Below are positions 31,020 to 41,643 of a stretch of DNA of 64,000 nt, piece by piece. The translations under genes were made by a program, and so were the position numbers. Within the stretch, counting starts at the first letter, position 1. Every line of letters begins with the position of its first letter. The notes under the pieces are model-generated. The model saw only the letters and a program-made list of their open reading frames with translations, ran no database searches and was not told the origin of the DNA. This DNA comes from Galdieria sulphuraria. Its lineage: Eukaryota > Rhodophyta > Bangiophyceae > Galdieriales > Galdieriaceae. Location: contig NW_005178470.1 of assembly GCF_000341285.1 (NCBI RefSeq), forward strand, positions 1-64,000, in the 5' to 3' direction.

Positions 31020-32357
31020 TCAATGAATATCAGAAGAATTCTTTATCATCTCTAAAAATTTTCGTTCTACCAGCTTGGCAAAATCTTTATCGAGACCTCG
31101 GATAAAGAGAGTATCTATCGCCTCAAGAACATCAGCATTAGAATCGGAAAATTTTCGTGCAAAAAAGGCTCCCGAACATCTTAAAGCTTTTCCAATCAGC
31201 CACCATTTATCATCCAAAGTGAACGGTCGAGCTCCTGAGTTGCCTAGTTGGGGATGCCACCACAATATGAATCTCATTGTTGAGTTGATATGCGGAAAAT
31301 TATCTTGTTGTGCTTTCAACAGTGTACAGAAGAAATGTTCATCAGATGCTAAAGAATGAGCAAACTTGATCAATAACTCTTTAGAAATAACGCTTCGAAT
31401 GATATGTTCGACAAGTTCATTGGAAAGGATCATCCATGCTTCACATTTTGAAAATGAAAACCAGGAAGCATTTGCTAATGGGTGCTTAGCACCTGGAGGA
31501 ACAGCTTCTAGTAACTCGAAGCCGCCAGGATTGTGAGGAACGTCGAGTTCTTCGTAGAGAGCGGGATCAAAATGCAACTATGTGGTGTTTAGTATTAGAT
31601 GAATTAACCATTCAGTGAGAAATCTTACGTCTGACAGACGATTTCTCCATTTATCGGAGTTTCCATCGATCCACATGAAATTTGGACGTGGATGCTTTTG
31701 CTTGGCGTGACCTAAGATCCTCCTTATTTGTGACTGTGATAGAAGGGGATAGTCACTTCCGGAAAGATTAATAAAGAAATCCCAATGACTTGATTCTGCG
31801 AGAGCTTCCATTCCAGCTATTGTGTTGAGCACCATGGATATACCCATGTAGGAGACATACTTCCGCGGAATGACAATGATGTTGGAAGGCAACGTCAAGT
31901 TTGTTCCTGCTGAAACTCTAGTGATGACCCTTGCTATCTCTCTTAGAGTCCAAGTTACTAGTTGATCTTCTATTTTCTTATCAAAGTGGATGGCGTACAA
32001 GTTATCTTTGTGATACAAGACTCGCATTAGCCTACTTAAAGTGGCAACGTTGCTGGTTGAGACTTGAATAAAGTAGCTGATATTGGCTTCTGTTCCTATT
32101 TTATTGTCTTCCTCCACTACCTCGTGCAGACGATTTTTAAAACTTTCGTTATATACAGCGTGCATCATATCGGAGAAGGAAATTTTCGGAACAAATAGAT
32201 CTCCATCGCTTTCACAAGAAAAAAAATCTCGAACCCAAGTTATGGCCTCGTCTGGAAGTTCAGAAGCTGTAAATATTGAGATGTCTTTCTTCAGGTTCGG
32301 GCTGTTCCAAACCAAAAGTGAAATACAAAGCAGCACGAACAACCGAATGAAATTCAT
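31020..32357 (-). CDS. GT14 branching glycosyltransferase (core-2/I-GnT or xylosyltransferase type)
   Basis: Two exons (32357-31629, 31577-31020; 51-base intron), 428 residues. The N-terminus MNFIRLFVLLCISLLVW is a signal anchor with a very short cytosolic tail. GT14 marks are YFIQVSTSNVATLSRLMRVL with YHKDNLYAIHFD, SHWDFFINLSGSDYPLLSQ, WFSFSKCEAWMIL and ASDEHFFCTLL. The family adds beta-linked GlcNAc, Xyl or GlcA to glycans in the Golgi and needs no DxD metal site. Which sugar and acceptor apply cannot be told. Its start is 48 bases from the divergent TRAPPC6 start. Confidence 0.85.
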
Positions 32358-32405
32358 CAGAATGAAATTATATTTGTGGATTGCGTCTTGTCACGGAATT
32401 GTTGA

Positions 32406-32968
32406 ATGACGGAAGTTGCTGAGGAAAGTTTTGACTTTCTTGTTATGATAATGGTTGATTATTTTCTGGGTAATGATGAAAAGCGCAAAAAAGTAAGCTT
32501 GAAAGACGATCTTTCGACAAGGCGCAAGGTGGAAAGACTGGAGGCCATAGGAAGAGATATCGGTAGAAGATGGCTGGAGAAATTGTCTGAAGGCACTCCG
32601 CACTTTTCGACTGAACTTGATAAGGTCAAGTTCATATGTAAGGAGTTTTGGATAGCTACCTTCCAGAAACAAATAGATAATTTGAAGACGAACAACAAGG
32701 TATTTATTTTTATGTTAAAGTAAAAGAGTATACCGAAGATATCTTTATCGTATAGGGTACTTATGTTCTTAGTGATAAACGTTTTCGAAGTCTCTTACAC
32801 GTATCAGAGACACCTGACGCTATCGGACAGCTGGAGGATTATATCATATTTCCTTTGGGTATTATAAAGGGAGCTTTCGAGAGTTTAGGAATGAACTGTG
32901 AAGTTTATGGAGATTGTTCTAGTGCACCGAGTTGCATTTTCACCGTCAACTTGAAGGAACAAGAGTAG
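32406..32968 (+). CDS. TRAPPC6: TRAPP complex subunit 6 (Trs33)
   Basis: Small core subunit of the TRAPP tether/Rab1 exchange factor in ER-Golgi traffic. It begins EVAEESFDFLVMIMVDYFLG and has VKFICKEFWIATFQKQIDNL and KTNNKGTYVLSDKRF. It ends with FPLGIIKGAFESLGMNCEVY and PSCIFTVNL, the Bet3/Trs33 fold signature. Exons 32406-32699 and 32756-32968 with a 56-base intron give 168 residues, the normal size. Confidence 0.93.
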
Positions 32969-33141
32969 GTTAGCTGAGCCAAATGATTCCTCGTAGTTCC
33001 TCCTCAAAGCTTCTGAAGCTTACGGGAATACAAGAGTGATAATCCACAAGGAAATATAAGGAATAGCATGAACAAAGTGCAAAGAGTCATTCTGAGATAA
33101 CACATATATAAATAGTCATCCAAAAATTGGATTTATTTTTC

Positions 33142-34162
33142 ATGGAAAATGATACTGATGAAGAATTAACTAAGCTCTTTGAGCAATATATAAACAATTA
33201 TAGAGAGTCAGGCTGGTGTATAGAACAACAATACCTACAGATTATAAGAGTGTTGGGTAATGGTGCTAGTGGAACAACGTATGAGGGAAAATATAGAGAA
33301 GCTAAAGTTGCGGTGAAGGCTTATTCTGCAAAGATATTGAAAGAGGACTTTGTGAGCGTTCGAAACGAGATGGAATTACTAGCGCGCTTGTCACACCCAA
33401 ACATTATTAAATTCTATGGTATATGCTTCATGAAGAACCCGTTCGCAGCTTGCCTAGTGACAGAACTTGCACCTCACGGAGAACTTGGAAAGGCTCTCTA
33501 TCCGAAGTCCGGTATCAATCTATTTTCAAGGTTAGGTCAAGACATCAAGTTCAAAATTGCCATTGGAGTTGCGCGTGGGTTGCAATATCTTCACAAAAAT
33601 AAAGTAATACACCGAGATGTGAAACCTGCCAACGTGTTGCTTGACGAGCAGAATGAACCGAAACTTACCGATTTTGGATTTTCAAGACTGGTTGACTACT
33701 CGGGGAGAATGACTGGAGAGACAGGTTTGTTTCTTTTCTGAATTGATGACTTCATGTAACAACAGCAAACAGGTTCGTATAAATACATGGCTCCTGAAGT
33801 GATGCGACATCAAAAATATTCTGAGAGCGCAGATATTTATAGTTTTGCTGTAGTGATAAATGAAATGTTTTGTGAAGAGCCTCCATATAGGTTGGTTGTT
33901 TGCATTTTTCTAATATTTTGAATTTACTTGGTTGTGTAGATACTTACTTCCAGTTCAGGCCGCGATTGCAGTTGCAAAGAAAGGAGCTAGACCTAGTACA
34001 AAGAAGATAAAGAACGACATTTTAAAGGGCATGATTGAACGTTGCTGGTCAGAAGATCCTGCTGAACGACCTGATTGGGAAACAGTAATTGATAGTCTGC
34101 AACAGGCGGAGGTGTATCAAAAGAAGCCAACATCGGTTTTTGAAATGTTCAGAAAGAAGTAG
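33142..34162 (+). CDS. TKL-type protein kinase
   Basis: Three exons (33142-33724, 33773-33890, 33940-34162; intro lengths 48 and 49 bases), 307 residues, almost entirely kinase domain. All catalytic elements are present: glycine loop LGNGASGTTYEG, VAVKAY lysine, RNEMELLARLSHPNII, HRDVKPANVLLD, TDFGFSRL, and GSYKYMAPEV in place of the classic APE region. The CWSEDPAERPDW segment near the end is of the tyrosine-kinase-like (Raf/MLK) type. There is no extra regulatory domain beyond about 35 N-terminal residues. The HRDVKPAN loop predicts Ser/Thr specificity. The substrate is unknown. Confidence 0.9.
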
Positions 34163-34409
34163 AAACTATAGAGATACACGTTTTCTTTAAAGAACATTAT
34201 TCAGAGAAAATAAATTCACGTTGACAAGCCAGAAAGTTATATCTTTGGACTTTGTTATTCTGAAAAAACGGTGTAGACAGAGATATAACATTATCTAGAC
34301 AAACTTCAGAATATACGAATATTCTACATGGACCGAAACAGCTAAGAAGAAATATGGCTGAAATTATCATTAAAGTTACTTAGTTTACGATTACTCTAAG
34401 ATACGATGA

Positions 34410-36858
34410 TTATTCAGTATTGACTGGTGATGTCGCACTCTCTTGTTGGGCATTGAATAACAACTCAAACGACTCTTTGGAAAAGTGCAGAACGTTTCGC
34501 TTCAATCTTTTCCACTGTGCACGAGACATTGGTTTTTGTAACCAGAGCTCGACAGGATTCTTGTAACTCTTGCATTTCGAATGTTTCTTATCCATATTTC
34601 TGGTCAAACAACAGCGCAGATCACTCTTGCGTTTGTTCGAATGTGGAGCAAGATCATAGGTTGAATAATCTCGTGCCAAATAGATACGACCTTTGGAATA
34701 AGCGCTACTAGCCTCAGCGGATAAAGCCTATAGAGAAACCGTAAAAACCAGGAAATAACTATAATACTACACAACTTACTACAACCGAATTTGTATCGTC
34801 ATCATTATCATCTCGAAAATTTGGACCAGATTTCAATAGGTCTTCATTCATTCCTATACCATCAGACCTGTAGAAGTTGGTTTCATATCGACTGCTGAAG
34901 TGAGTTAACACCAGTGTTCTCGCTTCAAGAGATGTTGCAAATTGCCCTGAATAAAACTTAGAAACTTGGACCACCGAAACCTTCTACTAACCTGCCATTT
35001 TTGCTGTAGAATGAAAAGACTCAACAGCCTTATCCTTCAGAGCTTCTGAGAAAGTAGCTTCATGAACAAGCACATCACATTCTTTGGCAAGATTAAGAAA
35101 ATTCGAGGGATCACTAGTGTCACCAAGAATCAAAATACTCCGAGGAATGCGATTTCCACACATCCCTGCAACAGATTTGGGTCGAAAAACTGGAAATTCA
35201 TTAAAGACTGCTCTATTTGCAAAGTTTTCCATGGAAGCTTCAACCTCTGAGAATTCTATCGGATCTCGACGACTTTTAACCTTAACGGCTTTGCAGTTTC
35301 TCAACATGTTAAACTGTTTTCCACGAACTCCAAGACAATAAGCATATTTCGTATCTATTTTGTCTTCTATAGAAGATATATCCCAGTCATTGATACCATA
35401 TGACACAGTAAAGTGTTTCCTCGCAGTTTTATGGCAATCGGATGAGTACTGTGTCAATTCCTTAAAGAAATAACCCCAGCAAGGTACTCGATGCTTTATA
35501 GGACGTGCTAAAACCTGTACTTGAAATAATTCATCGACATAGAGTTTCCAACATTTCTCTTCTGTATCCATTTTGACATCTTCCCCTACTATTTCTTCAC
35601 AATGCTTTCCAGGCAACTTATCCAAGAAAGGTAAATAAGTTGCTGATGTTTGGTTCTCTTCTAATAAACATTCAGGAACATACCACGGCTCCACATGATC
35701 AAAATCTTTATCGCTTGGAATTAACTCATGAACACAAAACCAAAAACCTAGAAAAGTATTTTGAAGAGCAGTGCGTAGAAACAGGCGAAGTCCTTGGGGA
35801 CCAAAAATATGCAAAGTTGCACTTCTCTTTATGCGACGCATATATCGTTGCTGATGTTGCGTATAAAAACCGATCTTTTCCATTAAAACAGGGAGACCCC
35901 ACACATGATCACCGTGTAGATGCGTGATGAATATTCCTTTCAAGTTTCTAAACCCATATATCGAGTGCCATTTCGCCTCAATAAGTCTTGTCAACGTCAT
36001 TTCGCCACAATCAACCAAAAACAAAGCTTCCGGTATACAAGGTGTTTCATGAGAATTTTTCACGTCGGACTCGTTTCCTTTTCCTACGTTAAAAGGACAG
36101 CGAATTCTAAGTGCCACAGACGATACATTTCGTTGAAGTGTCGGAAGTGCTGAGGATGTACCAAGAAAAATCAGTCTCCAGTAACCAGGAGGAAAACACA
36201 GTCTTTCTTCTCTTGTTGCAAAGGAAACAAAACCACGAAGAGCTTCCAACTTTTCAAGAGTATCTTCTTCCGAACTTCCTTGGGAAATCTTCTCTTCTAA
36301 CACATTCTTTAGGTTTCTAGCGTCTTCTAAATATGCTTCGAAACTAGGTGGCTCCGAGTATCGAAGACAACCAGTTGCCTTCCACTCCCCATTAACCCAG
36401 TCAAATACTGCAGAGGCTTCGCTGTCTTCATAATCTCTTAAGAGGCTTGCTGGCTCAATAAAGCGGGGTTTTTCGTCTGACTCACTTGACTTACCACGAA
36501 ATTCTAACTGTTCATCTCGGAATTCCTTCCAAAAAGTGTCCACTTCATCGTTCGGCTGCCACGACTGAAGCTTCCGAATATCTGGAAAATCTCTATATAC
36601 AAACTTGGAAGGTGGTTTTTGAAAAGCTGGACCCTCTAAAATGGTGTATTCCTCTTCTGTCGAACATGCCAAAAGGCCAAAATGCGTTCTGAGCGAAAAA
36701 AGTCTAACGGTGCCAACCTTACAATACAGTAGGGTCTTGGAAAAAACTAGTAGTTTCAGTCTAAACTTTGTACAACACGACCTACAATACAAAAAGTTTT
36801 TTCTAACATGAAAATGAGATGCTGCAAAAGAAACTCTTTGGCAATAATCGGACTTCAT
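34410..36858 (-). CDS. ELAC2: Long-form tRNase Z (ELAC2 type)
   Basis: Endonuclease that removes tRNA 3' trailers. The catalytic half has FLGTSSALPTLQRNVSS, the metal motif FITHLHGDHVWGLP, ILGDTSDPSNF, DVLVHEATF and LVLTHFSSRY, all standard. The long N-terminal half is the degenerate beta-lactamase-like domain of the long form. The first 60 residues are basic and could target an organelle. Exons 36858-34992, 34946-34780 and 34727-34410 with introns of 45 and 52 bases give 783 residues. The ATG at 36858 is 13 bases from that of the divergent FUSC-like gene, so one of the two genes may start further in. A C-terminal basic extension of about 100 residues is present. Confidence 0.92.
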
Positions 36859-36871
36859 ATAACAAACCCGA

Positions 36872-39800
36872 ATGAAATATACTAAATCGGATTCGTTCCA
36901 AGAAGGGTCTACACACCTTTTAAGCATGTTTCAAGAACCAAGTGAAGAGTCGGAAGAAAAAGACACTGTGGATATTGTACAAAGTGTACAGTACTTGGAT
37001 ATTTCCGATGACTATTTTGGAAGACCACAACAGCAACCTTTCTTGAAACCTTTGAACTTGGAGAGCTCGGGGAGCCTTTCAAATTACGGAAATGTATTTG
37101 AACATCTCTTTGTTACTCCTTCATATAACCAGATGAACAGACTTTCGCCTTTGACTTCTCAACTTGAATTGTCCGAAAACCAGAGTAGAGCTAATAGTAG
37201 TTGCACGAGGTCTTCGACGAGAAGTGCCAGTGAAGAAGAAAGATATAACCAGGTTGAGCATAAAATCACCTCGTGGCTCTGCCAGTTTATTTCGAATATA
37301 GCAAGACGCCTATTAGCTCTCTGTAGAAACAAAAGTTTCTTGGTTTCACTGCGAGGTTTAGTTGGCTATTTCTTGTTGTCCATTTTTGTTTTTGTTCCGA
37401 GTTTATATAATGACGTTTATGGTCCTTTGGCAATTGAAATGTTTCTTCTTACTGTCACTTTTGGCTATGAAGAGCTTGCCTTTGGATTTATCTCTCTAGG
37501 TGCACTGCAATCCACAGCCGCATTGATACTTGCTGCTGGCTTTGGCGCACTGGGAGCATATGCAAGTAGTGAAAGCTACGTGATCACCTTTTTCATAGCC
37601 TCTATTGGTACTCTTTTGTTCACTGTATTGCATTCAGACAGTAGAATGTCGTTCATTTCCAGTATGGGTGAAATGTATTTTGTGTTTAATTTATTAGACA
37701 GCCATAGTGGAAATAATAAGAAGGTCTTTACTTATTTTTATGAGACGATTATTGGTGCGATATTGGCACATGTAGCTTCTCTTCTCGTAGCGGGGCTTCT
37801 GTTTCCAACTTCAGCTACTTCCGAAATGAAGCTGTGTATAGGCTCTTCTCTAATTGGTGCAGGAAGTTCTTTGAGTAAATGTGCTTCCTTGTTGCTTACT
37901 CCATATGTGGATGAAGTTGTTGACCCGTTTGATAGAGATTGCTTGAATCATTTACGCCATAGTCCAGCGTTTCTGAAACATATTTTATGCGAGGACATTT
38001 CTTTAGAGCATCGGATGAAAATGCACCGAGCACAAAAGCTTATTGAATATATTATTTATGAACCAGATATACTGCATCCCTTACATCAAGAACCTAAAAG
38101 TCAGTGGCAAGCAGTCATCAACTCTGTGGAGGAGCTCTTAAAGATTGTTCAAAGTACACAGTCTATTTTAGATGGCGAAAGAAGACGATTTAAGGGGGCA
38201 GTATTGGAGTCGTGTCATGAACTCAATCAAGTATTGATTAAACACTTTGGTTTCATATCTGCATACTGCAAGGTGCTTGGTGAGTATTTAAGAGAAGCTG
38301 GCCGTGTCTCGAATCGTATTTCCATGGAAAACTTTATGAAAGTGTTGCTAGAGTTCTCTGAAGTGGAAACCTATGAAAGGCATTTTAGGGAGGATTTGAA
38401 GGTAGCATATGATAATTACTGGCAAGATACAGAGTTGCATCTTTTAGGTAGAACAGCCATTGAGCTTGGACCCATTATGTCAATGATTATCTTTGCCAAG
38501 TCTCTTCTGGACTCCATTGTAGATATCGAAGAATCACTCATCCAGCTAGAACTTGTTCGAGAACAGAAGTCCCTCATAAGAATGATTAAAAACTTGTTTG
38601 GATGGTTCCATGTTTTACTTTGGCCTGCGAAACACTGGTTTCTAATTTTAGGGAAGATACCTCGAACAAAACAAGAAGCAATAGCTTTGATGTCGTCCCC
38701 AGAATTTCAGTTTTGCTGCAAGAAATGGTTTGGTGCCATTGTTCTTTTAGTTATTCTGTTGCTTACACCGGCGAGGAGCTTTGCATTGAAATATAATGGA
38801 ACGTGGCTTTGGATGGCATATGTCCTTTATATTCAACCTTCTGTTGAAGGAACATTGTTGGGAAGCGTCATGTGCCTTGCAGGAGTAACAGTTGGTTGCA
38901 CCATTGGCTTTTTGCTTATGAACTGGCAAGCAACTGCAATGAATAGCTATTTGTTAAATTTATATTTAGGAATTGTCACCGGCGTTTCCGTATATTTCGC
39001 AAACAGTTCCTTGTCCATAACTTTTATAACATTTGCATTTACGGAGTATGTTATTATATTTTATCAGTACAACCCGTTTGAATATGTTGCGCACTGGTAT
39101 TATGCGTTGTCTCGGTTTATTATGATATTCAGTGGCATCACAGTGGCTGTGATTTTAAACGAGTTTATTTTACCGCATTCGGCTTTAACAGAAATTAGAG
39201 AGTTGCTTGCGGGTTCGTTGAAGAAGATGAGTACGGGGCAATCTTGGATGCTCCAGAAATTTTATAGTTCTCGTGTTTCAGAGATGTCGAGTGTGAGTTC
39301 ATATTCAGTAGAAGGTCGTATTTCAGTGAACTCGGTTGATGATCGTTTACCTTCTACGAAACAAATGACGATGAGAAGATCTTCCTCAGACGAATCTTTG
39401 CACAGTCAGACCTCGGAGAATTCCGAAGCTACCGAAAATGGAATTAACTCAAATCGCAAGATAAAGCAGACAAATTTGCAGGAGATTGAAGGAATGCTTC
39501 TTGAAGCTCGTTTACGTATGCAAATTCTTCAGAATAGCGCAGGTTCAACTCTTCATGCAGTTCCAATGGTTCTTCATGTAGCACTTGAACAAGAACAGAA
39601 ACTTTTAAATCGTTTGATTGCGTTTGAAACCGTCATGCGTTACGATCCGTTCATTACAGGTTCGTTTCGATATGTGTTACATAAACATTTCATAGAGCCT
39701 TTGGAAGAAACAACAAAGCGCTTGGTTATTGCAAGAAAGGCATTAATAGATGTTTCAGTTTCTTGCATACTAGATGGCAGGCCATTTCGTTCAGTGCAGT

Positions 39801-40906
39801 TTTTTCAAGAATTTGGTTTGTTATCAGCAAAACGAACGGCTCGGGTTGCCTGGTATTCGGCAAATTTTACAAGACGAACGTTGAAGAGGGCTGTAAAGGC
39901 TTTCAAGGAAAGAAAAAGAAATAGATCTTCACGGAAGACTGCATTTTTCCTAAACAAGAAGAAGCATTTGAAAAATTTAACTGTGCTTGAGAAGGAAAGC
40001 TTGGAGTTTCCAAAGGATTCTAGTTTAGAGGAAGATGTAATTTGCGGCAGTTCTGATTGTGTCATCACAAAGAATGCCGTAAACAGTTACACTGAAAATG
40101 ACAGTAATCCAAGACACGTACTAACACAAACAACTGCTCCGGTGAAATCTACTATGATGAATGAGGTATTTCGTGAAACACCACAAGGCAATGAAGACGC
40201 CACTGCTAAGCTTTTGACAACTTGGCAGAGACTAGTTGCAGTTATTCAGCGCAAACTCAACACTGGTTCGACCAAGTTTGGTAGTGTCGGGTCGACTATG
40301 TTGGACTACATTGTACGGGAAATGCAAAGTGGTGAAGGGTCAAATGTGCCTCCTATTGTAAAGAACTTACAGGATGCCATGGATGCTCTTCGGAACGCAC
40401 AAATCGAATTTTATAAACGGTATTATAACCTTGAAGAGGAATACCTTAATATAAGAAATTCCTGGTTTGCACGACAAACAACGACAACATCTTTTAAAGC
40501 CAATGGCGATACCGTAACTTACAGATATACTGAAAATCCATACGTTGATATCAGACGTACAACACCCGATGATACAATACTGTTTTTTGCGTCTTTCTTC
40601 TCTTCATCTTATGTGTTTGATGGTTTCAAGGGTTTCGCGAAAGAGCTAATCCAGGCCATTCTGCAAGATATTGAAAGAATTTGCCAGAATTATAAACTCC
40701 TCATTCGAAGAAAACTGCTTAAGGTATCAAATTATCGAAAGAAAACCAACCAAAAAAGACGAAGAACTCATTCCGTACCTCGAAGGAGAGGAACTGGAAG
40801 CAATGGTGAAGTAAGAAGGCCACCACTCGATCAGTTCTCAACGGGGGAGACACCTTCGAGCTCTGAGAACTCGTTCGAAACCTTTTCCTCTCTGTCTTCA
40901 AATTAA
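36872..40906 (+). CDS. Very large FUSC-family membrane protein
   Basis: One unbroken exon of 1344 codons, the longest in the window. It has two clusters of about six membrane segments, at about residues 155-315 (LVGYFLLSIFVFVPSLY, FISLGALQSTAALIL) and 613-770 (KKWFGAIVLLVILLLTPARS, WLWMAYVLYIQPSVEGTLLG, GVTVGCTIGFLLMNW). Long helical cytosolic parts separate and follow them. This is the doubled FUSC/aromatic-acid-exporter layout seen in fungal and plant (BRE4/ALMT-like) proteins. The C-terminus is basic and Ser-rich. Transport of an organic anion is inferred from the fold only. An in-frame ATG at 36926 would ease crowding with tRNase Z. Its stop overlaps that of the RING gene. Confidence 0.7.
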   Translation: MKYTKSDSFQEGSTHLLSMFQEPSEESEEKDTVDIVQSVQYLDISDDYFGRPQQQPFLKPLNLESSGSLSNYGNVFEHLFVTPSYNQMNRLSPLTSQLELSENQSRANSSCTRSSTRSASEEERYNQVEHKITSWLCQFISNIARRLLALCRNKSFLVSLRGLVGYFLLSIFVFVPSLYNDVYGPLAIEMFLLTVTFGYEELAFGFISLGALQSTAALILAAGFGALGAYASSESYVITFFIASIGTLLFTVLHSDSRMSFISSMGEMYFVFNLLDSHSGNNKKVFTYFYETIIGAILAHVASLLVAGLLFPTSATSEMKLCIGSSLIGAGSSLSKCASLLLTPYVDEVVDPFDRDCLNHLRHSPAFLKHILCEDISLEHRMKMHRAQKLIEYIIYEPDILHPLHQEPKSQWQAVINSVEELLKIVQSTQSILDGERRRFKGAVLESCHELNQVLIKHFGFISAYCKVLGEYLREAGRVSNRISMENFMKVLLEFSEVETYERHFREDLKVAYDNYWQDTELHLLGRTAIELGPIMSMIIFAKSLLDSIVDIEESLIQLELVREQKSLIRMIKNLFGWFHVLLWPAKHWFLILGKIPRTKQEAIALMSSPEFQFCCKKWFGAIVLLVILLLTPARSFALKYNGTWLWMAYVLYIQPSVEGTLLGSVMCLAGVTVGCTIGFLLMNWQATAMNSYLLNLYLGIVTGVSVYFANSSLSITFITFAFTEYVIIFYQYNPFEYVAHWYYALSRFIMIFSGITVAVILNEFILPHSALTEIRELLAGSLKKMSTGQSWMLQKFYSSRVSEMSSVSSYSVEGRISVNSVDDRLPSTKQMTMRRSSSDESLHSQTSENSEATENGINSNRKIKQTNLQEIEGMLLEARLRMQILQNSAGSTLHAVPMVLHVALEQEQKLLNRLIAFETVMRYDPFITGSFRYVLHKHFIEPLEETTKRLVIARKALIDVSVSCILDGRPFRSVQFFQEFGLLSAKRTARVAWYSANFTRRTLKRAVKAFKERKRNRSSRKTAFFLNKKKHLKNLTVLEKESLEFPKDSSLEEDVICGSSDCVITKNAVNSYTENDSNPRHVLTQTTAPVKSTMMNEVFRETPQGNEDATAKLLTTWQRLVAVIQRKLNTGSTKFGSVGSTMLDYIVREMQSGEGSNVPPIVKNLQDAMDALRNAQIEFYKRYYNLEEEYLNIRNSWFARQTTTTSFKANGDTVTYRYTENPYVDIRRTTPDDTILFFASFFSSSYVFDGFKGFAKELIQAILQDIERICQNYKLLIRRKLLKVSNYRKKTNQKRRRTHSVPRRRGTGSNGEVRRPPLDQFSTGETPSSSENSFETFSSLSSN

Positions 40907-41557
40907 GTTTGCTTTAACTTTTCAATCTCAGTTTTGCGGGATAGTTTGAGTCTTTCCGCCCTTTGAAGAACAAAATCTCGTTGTCTTCTGGTTCCTCGCA
41001 GTGTTTCTTGGTAGACGGTATTGGAGTCTTGAGATGCATAGAAGGAATTATCCCCTTGCCTATGCACATCATTGCGCAGTTTCTGCCTGCGACTACTTGG
41101 AGACTTGTGATCAAGATCGTTCTCTTTAAATAAAGAGGAGCTTTGAATTGAAAATAACAGCTTCTGAGGAGTTTCTAGGCACAGAGGACAACGTGCTTTT
41201 ACTTTCAACCACCTTAAAATGCAACCGTAGCAGAATCTGTGGAGGCAAGGATACAAGCACGAAACCGTAGTTCTTTTGAGATCCGACGAGCATATTACGC
41301 AACCATAGTCATTCAAGTTTCCAAAGCTCGTTGCAGGTAACACGGTTTTCCTAACTGGCGTTTCCTTTGGCTTCGTTAACTCCTTTCCTAATTGGGTTCC
41401 CTCCCAGTTCTATGTTAAATAAGCGGTATGTGGAAGGTAAGCAGTAACGATAACTTACCACTCTATGCGACCAAAGAAGGTGACGACGTATAGTTTCATT
41501 GGCTTTTTCATGAAGCTCGTCGTCACCTTCACTCCATAACATATGGGGCTGTTGCAT
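40903..41557 (-). CDS. RING-finger protein, likely E3 ubiquitin ligase
   Basis: Two exons (41557-41459, 41409-40903; 49-base phase-0 intron), 201 residues. A C3HC4 RING lies at about residues 70-110: CVICSSDLKRTTVSCLYPCL, then HRFCYGCILRW and CPLCLET, with all eight metal ligands. The C-terminus is basic and coiled (RRQRDFVLQRAERLKLSRK). It resembles the short RING plus basic tail of TOPORS/PSH1-like nuclear E3 ligases, but no precise family is claimed. The stop codon shares TTAA with the convergent FUSC-like gene. Confidence 0.8.
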
Positions 41558-41643
41558 AAATATATTCAAATTACAACAAACTACAAATAAATTTGGCAGA
41601 AGCGAAAAGAATGCTATATTAATAACATTGGAGATTTTCTTAA

